DNA of 64,000 nucleotides from Rhizobium mongolense USDA 1844 (GTDB lineage: Bacteria; Pseudomonadota; Alphaproteobacteria; Rhizobiales; Rhizobiaceae): positions 337,255 through 401,254 of the forward strand of contig NZ_ATTQ01000001.1 in NCBI RefSeq assembly GCF_000419765.1, in the 5' to 3' direction. Positions 27,159 to 36,716 of the stretch are shown here, one piece after another; positions within the stretch are counted from its first letter, which is position 1, and every line of letters begins with the position of its first letter. Below the pieces are notes generated by a model. That model saw nothing but the letters and a program-made list of their open reading frames with translations. It was not told the DNA's origin and did no database searches. The position numbers were made by a program, and so were the translations under genes.

Positions 27159-27505
27159 ATTTAAGTCCTCCCCTCGATCTCTCGTTTGCGGCGCTGTCCG
27201 ATGCGACCCGCCGCGGGATCATCGATCAGCTTGGGCGAGAGGACGCGTCGATCACCAGTCTCGCGGATAAGTTCCAGATGACGCTGACCGGCATGAAGAA
27301 GCACGTCCAGGTTCTCGAGCGGGCGGGACTCGTAGTCACGCAGAAGGTCGGACGGGTGAGAACCTGCAAGCTTGGGAAACGCGGCCTCAAGGCGGAGGCC
27401 GAATGGATCGAGGCGCATCGCAAGCTCTTCGAGGCCCGCTTCGAAGCATTGGACGAAATCATCAGCGAAATGAAACAGGAGGGAAGCGATGAATCAGCAA
27501 GTTGA
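27149..27505 (+). CDS. ArsR-family transcriptional regulator
   Basis: A 118-residue winged-helix repressor with the ArsR HTH (residues 10-90; FAALSDATRRGIIDQLG, then the recognition helix MTLTGMKKHVQVLERAGLV). No metal-binding cysteines are seen, so it belongs to the metal-independent group that commonly precedes SRPBCC genes. Its 3' end overlaps the next gene by 17 bp. The upstream palindrome crossing the start codon fits autorepression. Confidence 0.9.
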   Translation: MVQYLSPPLDLSFAALSDATRRGIIDQLGREDASITSLADKFQMTLTGMKKHVQVLERAGLVVTQKVGRVRTCKLGKRGLKAEAEWIEAHRKLFEARFEALDEIISEMKQEGSDESAS

Positions 27506-27992
27506 CAGTGCAGGTGGTGCGGAGAACCGCACGTCAGTCCAGCGCAGAGGGGATCGCGAACTCGTCGTAACGCGGACATTCAATGCGCCGCCGAGCACGG
27601 TTTACAGGGCGTGGAGCCAGCCCGAGCTGTTCCAGCGCTGGTGGGTGCCAAAATCGGCATCCGGCGTTTCGCTCGTATCGTGCGATATGGACGTCCGTAC
27701 CGGCGGCAAATATCGGCTGGAATTCGGCGCCGACGGTTCGGACACCATGGCCTTCTATGGCAAGTATCTCGAGGTGGTGCCGAACGAGCGCATCGTCTGG
27801 ACCAACGACGAGGGCAACGAGGGCGCGATCACGACCGTGACCTTCGAGGACCAAGGCGGGAAGACGCTGCTGAATTTCCACGAAGTCTATCCGTCCAAGG
27901 AGGCGCTTGAGGAAGCACTACAGGGCTCGGCGGCCGCATTGCCGGAGCAGTTGGAGCAGCTCGACGAATTGCTTTCCAGCATAGGCGAGTAG
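27489..27992 (+). CDS. SRPBCC (AHSA1-like) domain protein
   Basis: A 167-residue START-like protein. ELVVTRTFNAPPSTVYRAWSQPELFQRWW is the typical AHSA1 opening, and TTVTFEDQGGKTLLNFHEVYPS is the late strand-helix. Such proteins bind small hydrophobic ligands or act with the ArsR regulator in stress response; no ligand is deducible. Translation is coupled to the regulator by overlap. Confidence 0.88.
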   Translation: MNQQVDSAGGAENRTSVQRRGDRELVVTRTFNAPPSTVYRAWSQPELFQRWWVPKSASGVSLVSCDMDVRTGGKYRLEFGADGSDTMAFYGKYLEVVPNERIVWTNDEGNEGAITTVTFEDQGGKTLLNFHEVYPSKEALEEALQGSAAALPEQLEQLDELLSSIGE

Positions 27993-28179
27993 CGCGGGTC
28001 GGGAAACTCGCCTCGAGAACGTCTGCTCTTGGGAAGTGACTCCACCGGCCTTTCTGGCCGGAGCGGGGGCGCGTGCGGTCAAACAGTACAGGGGCCGACA
28101 GCGAACTCGGGGCCAGGCACCGGATAGCTGCTTTTGATCGCTGCGATCTTGAAATGTGATGATGACTACGCGGCCAATT

Positions 28180-29165
28180 GCCCGTGTCGTTCCAGGAGCC
28201 GCATCAAGACCGCATTGGCGTGAGTGAAATTCGAAAGTTGGTTCATAGCCGGTCCGTCGGGCGATCTCGCTGTAAGACAGCCCATCCTGGCGCAAGGGGT
28301 GGAGCTTCTCAAATATCTCCTGGGCGGGATTGCCTGTGCGCGAGACGGGCGCGACGGCGATGTGTTGCCGCGTCGATGATGACTTCCTCGGACAGGCTCG
28401 CCCTGCCTGAGGCACGGCCCGAAAGGCTCATCTGTTCTTCGATTGCCGCACGAAGATTTTGGACCAGATGGAACCGATCGACGACTTACTGCGCCTGCGG
28501 CGCGCCTTCACGAGCGGCCTCCGCATACAGACCGCAGCAGTCTCGGCTGACGAACTCGACGGAGGGACGATTCCGCAGCCACCTGGCTGCACTATCGACA
28601 CTCCGGTCATCGAGAAAGTCAGCAACGGAGCGACGCTCGAGATCAACCATGATGGTCCCGTATCGTGTTGCTCGTCGCCAGCTCCAGTCGTCGATGCCAA
28701 CCACTCCTCGGAGGCGCAGTGAGCGATCGCGGCATTCCGCTTCAGTTGCCGCAGGATGGTGTCGTCGCTGACCGGCATCCCGAGCCGTTGCATGAGGCGC
28801 TCGCCAGGCTGGCCGCCCGCGTTATGGCCGAAAAGGCTGACAATCTCCACGATCCTTGTCGTCCGGCGCGCATAAGGGGAAGCAATCGGTGGCAGTCGGT
28901 CGGTGAACGTTTGTCGTTCACACTTTTGATGGGCGCATCGCCAGCGGCTCAGCAGAACTTTCACCGTCACCGGCTTGCCCTGGACCGGTAGATCTTGAAG
29001 GCTGCGGTTGGACCAGCCATGCCGATTTCGGCTTCGCCGTCCGCAATCGGGACAAATGCCGATTGCGAGTCCGGCAGCGGAAACAACCCAACTGCCTTCA
29101 TCAGCGAGCGCGACACCCGGAACTTTGCCCCCTGGACCGGGCGACCATTTTAATTTCGTTAGCAT
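28180..29165 (-). pseudogene. ISL3-family transposase, frameshifted
   Basis: Start MLTKLKWSPGPG at 29165; the N-terminal zinc ribbon (ICPDCGRRSRNRHGWSNRS ... WRCAHQKCERQTF) is typical of ISL3 transposases. The frame shifts between about 28735 and 28704 and continues as VVGIDDWSWRRATRYGTIMV (first catalytic Asp) to SRDCCGLYAEAAREGAP. There it meets a stop at 28486, and the remnant continues in other frames (DRFHLVQNLRAAIEEQMSLS, SYSEIARRTGYEP). At least three lesions, so the element is inactive. Terminal inverted repeats were not defined. Confidence 0.8.
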
Positions 29166-29188
29166 GCGCGCCAGTAGCAATGACGTCG

Positions 29189-29485
29189 CTAATAGCGCGC
29201 CCATCCGACATGAGCCTCTTTGACAAGCTTCAAAAACAGATCGAACCAAAACCGATACTCGGGTCCGTCTCGACTGCCGGACCCCTCGAACGCGCAATAC
29301 GCAACTGACGTCGTCGGGTCTTTGCCGTGTTTTTCGATCGCAGCTTCAATCGCCTCTTCGTCAGTTAAGACCTCCCATGCCATAACAACGCTGTCATGAT
29401 TTTCCACACCGACCACCTCAATACATTTGGGAAAGATAAGATTTGGGCGGTCCTGTGTCGCCCCTCGGTAGGCCCCGCTTCGCAC
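29189..29485 (-). CDS. Hypothetical protein
   Basis: A 98-residue soluble protein (FPKCIEVVGVENHDSVVMAW ... EYRFWFDLFLKLVKEAHVG). The GTG at 29485 overlaps the stop of the gene upstream (TAGTG), which implies coupling. A longer frame to 29557 would overlap that gene by 70 bp. Family not recognised. Confidence 0.45.
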   Translation of the reverse strand: MRSGAYRGATQDRPNLIFPKCIEVVGVENHDSVVMAWEVLTDEEAIEAAIEKHGKDPTTSVAYCAFEGSGSRDGPEYRFWFDLFLKLVKEAHVGWARY

Positions 29486-29832
29486 TAATGCAGCTCGTTT
29501 CGCGGGGCCAAAAGCAGCTGCACGGTCTGTTCTGCGACGATTTTCAGCTTTTCCCAATGCGTGAGGTCACACTCGCCTATCCGTTCTTGAAGGGCGGCGA
29601 GCATCCAGCCGGCAGCTGCGACGTCGTCTTCGGCCCTATAGACGTTGAAACGTTCGAGGCAGGCGATGATTCGAGGGCGGGCCGAGCCGCTTTCAAATTC
29701 GATCGTGGCCACCATGCGCTGCGCCTCGTAATAGGCCTCCGCGATCCGGCGCCGATCTTCAGCGTTGCTGTTGGTGACGACCCCCAAGGTGAAGACCAAG
29801 GTTTCCAAAAGCGCTGAGGCTTCGTCCTGCAT
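29485..29832 (-). CDS. Hypothetical protein
   Basis: A 115-residue, mostly helical acidic protein (MQDEASALLETLVFTLGVV ... THWEKLKIVAEQTVQLLLA). The ATG at 29832 has an AAGGA site 7 bp upstream; an in-frame ATG at 29847 is less well placed. It is translationally coupled to the next small gene. Family not recognised. Confidence 0.5.
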   Translation of the reverse strand: MQDEASALLETLVFTLGVVTNSNAEDRRRIAEAYYEAQRMVATIEFESGSARPRIIACLERFNVYRAEDDVAAAGWMLAALQERIGECDLTHWEKLKIVAEQTVQLLLAPRNELH

Positions 29833-30009
29833 AGCTAATTCCTTCATGATGTGACCCCTATATCGGAACTGCGGTCTTCCGGGCAGATGCAGAAAATTCT
29901 TCTCGATCTCCGGATTCGTAGAGAAGCAGCCGGTCGGCTCGCCCTTCTCTTTGAGCGCCTCCTTGCGCTAGATGACATTGCTGGCGAAATGCGCAACTCC
30001 CCTTCCCCC

Positions 30010-30895
30010 TCATCTCTCCGGCCGAGCCAATGATCGGGCTCTCGACAATATCATCTCGCGAGGCGGTTGGATCTTCTTTGTTCCAGGCAACACCAGCCCG
30101 ATCCTGAAATCGATGCCCCTCACCGCCTTCAACTCGAAGGCCCGCTTCGGCAGACCCTCGGTCCATTCCGGCGCAAAGCCGATACCAAGGCCGGCCGAAA
30201 TCAGCGACACCAGCGAATAGGTGTCGTCGCAGCTATAGGCGATGTTGCGGGTCAGATCGTATTCGTCGAACTTCATTGAAGTATCGCTCGGTGTAGGAGA
30301 GGTTCTGGCGATTGAAGGCGATGATCTTTTCGGAGCGCAGATCGTCGATACTGATCTCCGACTGCCCGGCCAGCCGGTTCGTGCGGGTCACCGCCAGCAG
30401 ATAGCGCTCATGGGCGATCGAGAAGAAGCGCAACGAGCCGATGTTTTCCACCGGGCGGATGAAGCCGAGATTGATCTGGCCGCTTTCCAGGTTGCGGATG
30501 ATGTCGCCGGTATTGCCACTGGAGATATGGATGCGAATATCCGGGTACTTGAGGACGATCTTTGAAAGAAACGCCGGCAATACGCCGGTGGTCGCCGGAT
30601 AGACGGTGCCGATCCTGATCTGCCGGATGGTCTTGCCGGCCACAGCCCGGGTGATCTCGGCAGACAGATCGATCTCGCTCAGGATCCCGACGCAGCGACG
30701 ATAAAAGGTCTCCCCTGCCCTCGTCAGTTCCACCCGTCTGGTCGAGCGGATGAACAGCTGGCAGCCGAGCTCGCGCTCCAGCGCCTGCACATGATTGCTG
30801 AGCGCCGGCTGGGCGATGCGCACCTTGGCAGCGGCACGGCCGAAATGGAACTCCTCGGCCACCGCGACGAAGTAGGAGAGCTGGCGTAGTTCCAT
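30010..30895 (-). pseudogene. LysR-family regulator, frameshifted
   Basis: Start MELRQLSYFVAVAEEFHFGR at 30895 with a complete HTH and most of the effector domain up to SYTERYFNE. A frameshift near 30270 moves the reading to FDEYDLTRNIAYSCDDTYSL. In the final strand the family-like sequence again switches frame (GVAWNKEDPTASRDDIVES) and back. Several small lesions make a single sequencing error unlikely; the gene is probably dead. Only the DNA-binding part could still be made. Confidence 0.75.
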
Positions 30896-31020
30896 TAGCG
30901 CGTCTCCTCTCCATGCCCTGCCCCTCCACCGCATCATTCAGTGACCAAGGTCGGGCAACAGTGATAATATGTAGGATATATCCGATGGATTAATGCAATG
31001 CAAGATGGTGGCCATGAGAT

Positions 31021-31284
31021 ATGGACACTCGCACACGCATAGCTTGGAACCTGCGAAATCTCAGGGTCTCGCAAAAAGTCACACAGGAGAATCTCGCTGT
31101 GGACGCGCAGGTCGATCGAACAGTCATTAGCGATTTGGAGAGAGGCAAGCACAACGCCTCTATCGATCTTATGGATCGTCTCGCTGTCGCCCTCTCTATA
31201 GACATTTCAGCATTTTTCTCCGAGCCGTCTCCGTCCGACGGTAAGCCAGAACCAATGAGGGCCGGACGCAAGCCAAAGTCTTGA
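31021..31284 (+). CDS. XRE-family helix-turn-helix regulator
   Basis: An 87-residue protein that is almost wholly one Cro/CI HTH (residues 5-63; KVTQENLAVDAQVDRTVISD then LERGKHNASIDLMDRLAVAL), followed by a short basic tail. It is typical of small phage- or plasmid-type regulators that follow IS or island debris. Its targets are unknown, and no toxin-like partner adjoins it. Confidence 0.8.
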   Translation: MDTRTRIAWNLRNLRVSQKVTQENLAVDAQVDRTVISDLERGKHNASIDLMDRLAVALSIDISAFFSEPSPSDGKPEPMRAGRKPKS

Positions 31285-31453
31285 TTTCCCGCGCCGAGCA
31301 ACACTCGCAGAGCCTTTCGTGCCGGCCAGGCGCAGCGGGAACCGCGTCCCCAGTTAGCGGCAGGAAATCATCCATGCCGTAGACGAGCGCTTTGCAATTT
31401 TTCCCTGCGAACGCCGCTGCAGCATCGGCCGCCAACCTGATCGGCCGCATACG

Positions 31454-32179
31454 TCAGCTGAAATTAAACACCCGCAGTTCCTCGAAGTGCGTCATGTCAT
31501 TAAAGGCGCAAAATGCCGGCGGGCGAAGCTCGAGTATTGCCGCACGTTCGGAAAGCTCGCCCACGACCTCACCCAGCATCTGCTGCCAATGCGGCAGCGC
31601 AGTCTCGTCCAATCGTTCGATAACGTAGCTGAACGTGATATGAAATTCATAGGTGTCGTGATCCGGATGGCGGTATCCGAAAATATCCGCCAAGGCATCG
31701 CGCCAGCCTTTCATCGCGTTGCGATCATCGGCAGTAAGACCTTCAACCACCATACCCCTTGGCTCTGCCTTCGTTACGTGGACGCGGAAAGGCCGGTAGC
31801 CAGTAAAGGACTTCAACCTCTTAAGAAACAGCTCGGTCGTTACCTCAATCGGCGTGTCGAGATCTACGCCTACGGGCCAAAAAGGCAACCGACGCCGATA
31901 TTCGATGATCCCTTGAAAGAGCGTCATATGCAGGCTGGAGATCGGCGTGAACGCGAACTGCGACGCCTCCGGCATTGCTAAGTATTTGGCGCGCGCTGCT
32001 ATGACCGCCTTTTCGGTCTCCGACCCTTCGACAAGGTGGCAGACAACCGTATTGCCCGGCTCCTGCAGGAAATTCCCGGACCGATCATAGCGTCGACCGA
32101 GTCCACCCGGCGGAGAGGGGTTGTGCGCCTTTGAACAATGCAAGAGCTCCGGTGAGAAGGAGGAGGTATCCATTTCCAT
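31454..32179 (-). CDS. DUF1868 protein, 2H phosphodiesterase fold
   Basis: About 241 residues. The two signature motifs of the 2H superfamily are present: LHMTLFQG and FHITFSYV (HxT/S pairs), which in relatives cleave or ligate cyclic nucleotide or RNA ends. The opening PPGGLGRRYDRSGNFLQEPG fits DUF1868. The frame continues upstream to 32371, but that extension does not look family-like, so ATG 32179 is preferred. The ribosome binding site is weak. Biological substrate unknown. Confidence 0.75.
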   Translation of the reverse strand: MEMDTSSFSPELLHCSKAHNPSPPGGLGRRYDRSGNFLQEPGNTVVCHLVEGSETEKAVIAARAKYLAMPEASQFAFTPISSLHMTLFQGIIEYRRRLPFWPVGVDLDTPIEVTTELFLKRLKSFTGYRPFRVHVTKAEPRGMVVEGLTADDRNAMKGWRDALADIFGYRHPDHDTYEFHITFSYVIERLDETALPHWQQMLGEVVGELSERAAILELRPPAFCAFNDMTHFEELRVFNFS

Positions 32180-32371
32180 GTCCGCCGAGCGAGAGATGTC
32201 TGCGGCCTTATGCGAGTTGGATGAAGGACTTGTGACGCGCCATGCTGTTTTGAGGGGGCCACGGAACACTTTCACCCATAACGGTCTTTCCATCCCACGC
32301 CTTGAACAGATACGAACCAGCGACCCTGTTGATACTAATCCATTTGTTTCAATAACGTTCGAAGCGGCCAT

Positions 32372-32690
32372 AAGCTTAGATGAATGACCGGTTTGGGGCC
32401 GGGAGCGGGCTGTCCGCTTTCAAGGCCCAAACTGCAATAGCGGCCATTCAGATCAGAGGCAGGCAGCTCCGCCAACGCGGTCATTGCGACCTGTTTGCCA
32501 TGCGCGCGATGCGCGAAATGAACGTGACCAAGCAGGATTAGCTGCCTTCACACCCTAGTCGAAAAGCAAGAGAGGGGCTGGATGGCGACGCACCGGCCTT
32601 CTTCCAAGGACTTTCGAAATTGAGCCGAGCGCCCCATGGGGAGCTCGTGCTATAGTGCGTGCCTTAAAACTGGGAGAAAGGTACGAGTCC
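32372..32690. other. Gap without a supported gene
   Basis: No gene is supported. The stretch near 32390-32450 (GGGGCCG..., GCGGCCATTCAG) resembles other degenerate intergenic repeats in the window. The promoter of the adenylate cyclase gene must lie here, but I could not place it with confidence. Confidence 0.35.
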
Positions 32691-34448
32691 GTGGGCCAGC
32701 CCCAGGTGGAACGCAGACTGGCAGCTATTCTGGCTGCCGACGTCGTGGGCTTCAGTCGGCTGATGGGAGTCGATGAAGCTGGAACGGCGCGTGCGCTGCG
32801 GGGCCACCGCGAAGCCATCTCGCCGATTATCACAGACCACGGCGGTCGGATTGTAAAGACCATAGGCGACGGCGTGCTACTGGAGTTCCCCTCGGTCGTC
32901 GCGGCCGTCGCCTGCGCAGCGGCCATCCAGAAGTTGATGGCGGAGCGAAATGCGGTGGCACCCGCCGATCAACGGATGCTGTTCCGCATCGGAATCAATC
33001 TCGGCGACGTCCTGATCGAGGGCGATGACATTCTGGGAGACGGTGTCAACGTGGCGACCCGGCTTGAGGAGATTTCCGAGGCCGGCGGAATCTGCATCTC
33101 CGAAGACGTATACCGACAGATCGATGGCAAGGTCGATATTAGTTTTGCCGATATGGGCTTGCACCACCTTAAGAATATCGCGCGCCCGCTGAGGACCTTC
33201 CGAGCGCACCTCGAGCAGATCATCCCGTTGCGGGCGCCTGGACCCGCGTTACCCGACCGGCCATCGATCGCAGTACTGCCGTTTGGGAACATGAGCAGCG
33301 ATCCAGCACAGGACTATTTTGGCGACGGCATCGTCGAAGAGATTATCATCGGGCTGTCGCGCATTCGTTGGCTCTTCGTTATCGCCCGCAATTCCAGCTT
33401 CACGTACAAGGGGCGCGCTGTCGACGTGAAGCAGGTCGGGCGCGAATTAGGCGTGCGCTACGTGCTGGAAGGCAGCGTGCGCAGGGCGGCCAATCGAGTG
33501 CGCATATCTGCCGAGCTTGTTGAGGCCACGACGGGCGTACACATTTGGGCGGATCGCTTTGAAGGGGAACTGGAAGACATTTTCGAACTGCAGGACCGAG
33601 TAACCTCGAGCGTGGTCGGCGCCATCGGACCGAAGCTCGAGCAGGCTGAGATCAAGCGGGCCAAGCACAAGCCTACCGAGAACCTCGACGCCTACGATTA
33701 CTTCCTGCGAGGCTTGGCAGCCTTGCATTGCTGGAGCCGAGAAACCAACAATGAGGCTCTGCGGCTCTTTTACCGCGCCATCGAACTCGATCCGGAATTT
33801 GCTGCGGCTTACGGCATGGCGGCGCGCTGCTATTCTCAGCGGAAGGCAAGTGGTTGGATGGTCGATCACGCGCAGGAGGCTGCCGAAACCGAGCGGCTGG
33901 CCCGGCATGCAGCGGCCCTGGGCAAGGATGATGCGGTGGCGCTCTGCACCGCTGGAATCGCCTTCGCGTATGTTCTTGGCGCACACGATTATGGCGCAGA
34001 TTTATTGCAACGTGCTCTTGGGCTCAATCCCAATTTGGCCTCAGCATGGCTGTTCAGCGGGTGGGCCAGGATTTGGCTTGGCGAACCGGAGGGGGCAATC
34101 GATCATCTCACGCGGGCCATGCGGCTGAACCCACAAGACCCCCAGATTTGTAATGCGCAAGCCGCAATGGCCGCCGCCTACTTCTTTGCTGGCCAATACG
34201 CGGATGCGTCATCATGGGCGCACGCGGCCATTCGTGAGCAGCCGGTCCACTTCATCGCAACCTGCGTCGCTGCAGCAAGCCACGCACTGGCTGGACAAGC
34301 TCCAGAGGCCACGGAGGCGATGACACGATTGCGTCAGCTTGATCCCGACTTCCGCCTCTCCAGCCTCAACGATTTCTTCCCGATCCGGCGACCGGACGAC
34401 GCCGCACGATGGGCCGATGGTTTGCGAAACGCAGGCCTGCCACCGTGA
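32691..34448 (+). CDS. Class III adenylate cyclase with TolB-like and TPR regions
   Basis: A 585-residue protein of a type expanded in rhizobia. Residues about 5-175 form a class III cyclase domain (AAILAADVVGFSRLMG and KTIGDGVLLEF carry the two metal aspartates). Next is a TolB/FlgT-like region (SIAVLPFGNMSSDPAQDYFGD), then TPR repeats (about 320-560) for protein contacts. Predicted to make cAMP from ATP in the cytoplasm. Two GTG starts are possible; 32691 has a GAAAGG site 9 bp upstream and is preferred over 32655. Confidence 0.85.
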   Translation: MGQPQVERRLAAILAADVVGFSRLMGVDEAGTARALRGHREAISPIITDHGGRIVKTIGDGVLLEFPSVVAAVACAAAIQKLMAERNAVAPADQRMLFRIGINLGDVLIEGDDILGDGVNVATRLEEISEAGGICISEDVYRQIDGKVDISFADMGLHHLKNIARPLRTFRAHLEQIIPLRAPGPALPDRPSIAVLPFGNMSSDPAQDYFGDGIVEEIIIGLSRIRWLFVIARNSSFTYKGRAVDVKQVGRELGVRYVLEGSVRRAANRVRISAELVEATTGVHIWADRFEGELEDIFELQDRVTSSVVGAIGPKLEQAEIKRAKHKPTENLDAYDYFLRGLAALHCWSRETNNEALRLFYRAIELDPEFAAAYGMAARCYSQRKASGWMVDHAQEAAETERLARHAAALGKDDAVALCTAGIAFAYVLGAHDYGADLLQRALGLNPNLASAWLFSGWARIWLGEPEGAIDHLTRAMRLNPQDPQICNAQAAMAAAYFFAGQYADASSWAHAAIREQPVHFIATCVAAASHALAGQAPEATEAMTRLRQLDPDFRLSSLNDFFPIRRPDDAARWADGLRNAGLPP

Positions 34449-34658
34449 CGACTCATTTCGCTATGCGAGAAACCTGACCGTAATTCGACGATGTCGCGGT
34501 CATGCCGGCGGGTAGGGCTGCGAGGACTGTCGCTTTATCTTTAAATGTAAGACTCGTTGGCCAATGATTTCAATTGGTTGCCGTGCCACTTAATTTGGGA
34601 TTTAGCAGTTAATGTGAGATTTTGACTTGGCTTTTGGGAGATTCAGGCGATCGAGATA

Positions 34659-35050
34659 ATGATGGTGCCTTGGCAAATTGACGCATTTCCTGATGAAGTC
34701 GATGAAGCGCTTTGGGATGAAGCGTGCAAACGCGCAGACGGCATTCGGGAATTCCTGAAGCATCGAACTGGTCCGATGACCGCCGCGGACGTGAAACAAC
34801 TTACAACTGAGCTCGACGTCAGCCGATCAACGGTTTACCGCCTTATCAAACTGTTTCGATCAGGTGGGACGGTCACCTCTCTAGTCGACCGTAAACGTGG
34901 CCGGCCTGAGGGCCACCGGGTACTGGATGCAAAGCGGGAAGAGATCATCCGCGTTACCCTTAGCAAATACTACCTGACGCGAAACCGTCCGACAGTTTCG
35001 CAACTGATCCGGGATGTGTGGACGAATTGCATATCGGCCGGGCATCTAAA
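34659..35050 (+). pseudogene. Mu/TniA-type transposase N-terminal fragment
   Basis: The first 130 residues (MVPWQIDAFPDEVDEALWDE ... LDVSRSTVYRLIKLF ... LVDRKRGRPEGHRVLDAKRE ... NRPTVSQLIRDVW) match the N-terminal HTH region of Mu-family/TniA transposases. After about 35050 the frame stays open to 35414 but loses family resemblance, and the DDE core is absent. It is a remnant of a Tn5053/Tn7-like or related transposon. Confidence 0.6.
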
Positions 35051-35343
35051 TCGGCAACGACGAAATCGCATCGTTCGATCCCCGTCGCGCAACCTAGTTC
35101 ACTCGGGACGTCGGCGGCGGCCCAGTTCCAGGCGATTTGACGTTGACCCAAAAGACTCGGCAACGATCCCAGTTCGATGCCAAAGGGCGCCGAAATGTAG
35201 CAGCGGTGAAACCTGCGAGGGGCTCTTTAAACATTGCTCACTCCCATCGCTGCAATTCACGCAGTTCGTGGATGCTCGTCAATCTGGCCCAGGGGATCGG
35301 CAGCTCACAGTACAGCTAAAAAGTAGCCCGAATGGCCGAAATG

Positions 35344-35376
35344 AAGGCGCTTTTCCGTTCGGCAAGATCGGGGCCG
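35344..35376. repeat. Short dispersed repeat, copy 1
   Basis: A 33-base segment (GCGCTTTTCCGTTC core, ending GATCGGGGCCG) occurs again at 36564-36596 with few mismatches, flanking the phosphotransferase-like gene on both sides. Confidence 0.55.
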
Positions 35377-35525
35377 ATTCCAGACAATCCGGTCTTGGAA
35401 CAATCTGGCGATAACCGCCATTCGGCGGCCGACCCCATTTTGGTCATTGGCCGTGGAAGCCGACAAGCCTAAAAGCAGTCGCAACGCAGGTTGCGATAGC
35501 GTAGGTGCTGGAAGGAGCGCGGCTG

Positions 35526-36425
35526 ATGCACAGCGATCAAATAGCCATCAAAGTGACGCACGCAAGCGACTTGATCTACGATCAGTTTCCTCAATTTCGA
35601 GGAGAAAAAATCGTCGCACTGGACACAGCGGGCACCGTCAATGCGATTTTTCGTATTGGCTCCAAGTACGCGGCACGTTTTCCTTTGCAGATGATGGACC
35701 CTGTCGAATGTACCAAATTGCTGGAAGCGGAAGCGAAGGCCAGCGCGGAATTCAACGAGTGTTGCCCTTTTTCCAGCCCAAACCCAATCGGCGTAGGTCG
35801 GCAGAGCTCGGCCTATCCATTGCCGTGGCTCGTACAGACGTGGATCGAGGGACATCCTGCTACGCCGAATGGACAAAGCAGCTCATCTGCTTTCGCGCTC
35901 GACCTTGTCCGGCTGATCACGTCGCTCCGCGCGGTAGAATTGAACGGACGGACATTCGACGGCCAGGGCCGGGGCGGAAATCTGCCCGATCATGACAACT
36001 GGATGGAAGTGTGCTTCTCGAGAAGCCAACACCTTCTTGATGTGGAGCGCCTACGACGCATGTGGGCAAGCCTTCGCGAACTGCGATCCCCAAAGTACGA
36101 AGTGATGAGCCACAAAGTCCTCATTCCGGCAAATCTTTTGGTACGGGGCGAGCGTTTAGTCGGAGTGCTCGACACTGGCGGTTTTGGCCCTGCCGATCCG
36201 TCGCTTGATCTCGTGGCCGGGTGGCATTTATCCGATCGGGAAAACCGAGCCATCTTCCGCGAAGCCCTGCAAATAGATGACCTTGAATGGCGCCGTGGCG
36301 CGGCTTGGGCATTCCTGCAAGCGATGGGTCTAGTTTGGTATTATAAGGAAACGAACCCGATCATGAGCGGGCTAGGCCGAAGCACGATTTCCCGTCTCCT
36401 CGAGGATCACTACGACTTGGTTTAG
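35526..36425 (+). CDS. Aminoglycoside phosphotransferase-like protein lacking the catalytic Asp
   Basis: A 299-residue protein with the APH/choline kinase fold (LPWLVQTWIEGHPA hinge region, LDLVAGWH tail). The usual catalytic loop HGDLxxxNLLV reads HKVLIPANLLV here: the glycine and the catalytic aspartate are replaced by K and V. The later metal aspartate of DTGGFGPADPSLD is kept. It is therefore likely inactive or altered as a kinase. The ATG at 35526 has an AAGGAG site 8 bp upstream. Short repeats flank the gene, suggesting it came in by transfer. Confidence 0.75.
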   Translation: MHSDQIAIKVTHASDLIYDQFPQFRGEKIVALDTAGTVNAIFRIGSKYAARFPLQMMDPVECTKLLEAEAKASAEFNECCPFSSPNPIGVGRQSSAYPLPWLVQTWIEGHPATPNGQSSSSAFALDLVRLITSLRAVELNGRTFDGQGRGGNLPDHDNWMEVCFSRSQHLLDVERLRRMWASLRELRSPKYEVMSHKVLIPANLLVRGERLVGVLDTGGFGPADPSLDLVAGWHLSDRENRAIFREALQIDDLEWRRGAAWAFLQAMGLVWYYKETNPIMSGLGRSTISRLLEDHYDLV

Positions 36426-36562
36426 CGCGATTCCGGCGACCGCTCACAAATTTGTAATCGTGAAACCTACCGTTCTGCTCCCCACCAACAGGGACGTTGC
36501 AACGACAAAAGCTCACCGGCGGCTTTTCGAATTATTGCCCAAGCTGTCCGAACGACCAACAA

Positions 36563-36596
36563 GAGGGCGCTTTTCCGTTCTGCAAGATCGGGGCCG
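36563..36596. repeat. Short dispersed repeat, copy 2
   Basis: Second copy of the repeat described at 35344. It lies in the gap (36426-36716) after the phosphotransferase-like gene, which otherwise shows no supported gene. Confidence 0.55.
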
Positions 36597-36716
36597 CAAA
36601 CGGATAGTCAGCTTTCAAGTTGGACGGGCTTGAAAGCAGACCAGCGCGTTTGGTGTGGTAAAGTTTGCTTCGCGCCTCGGAGAGCCTTGCGTCCGAAACC
36701 AACCATTCAGCCACGA

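Noticed and set aside
26854..27270. 138-residue plus-strand frame overlapping the ArsR promoter
   Set aside because: It reads across the ArsR gene start in another frame with no family resemblance; its 5' part looks like degenerate repeat sequence.
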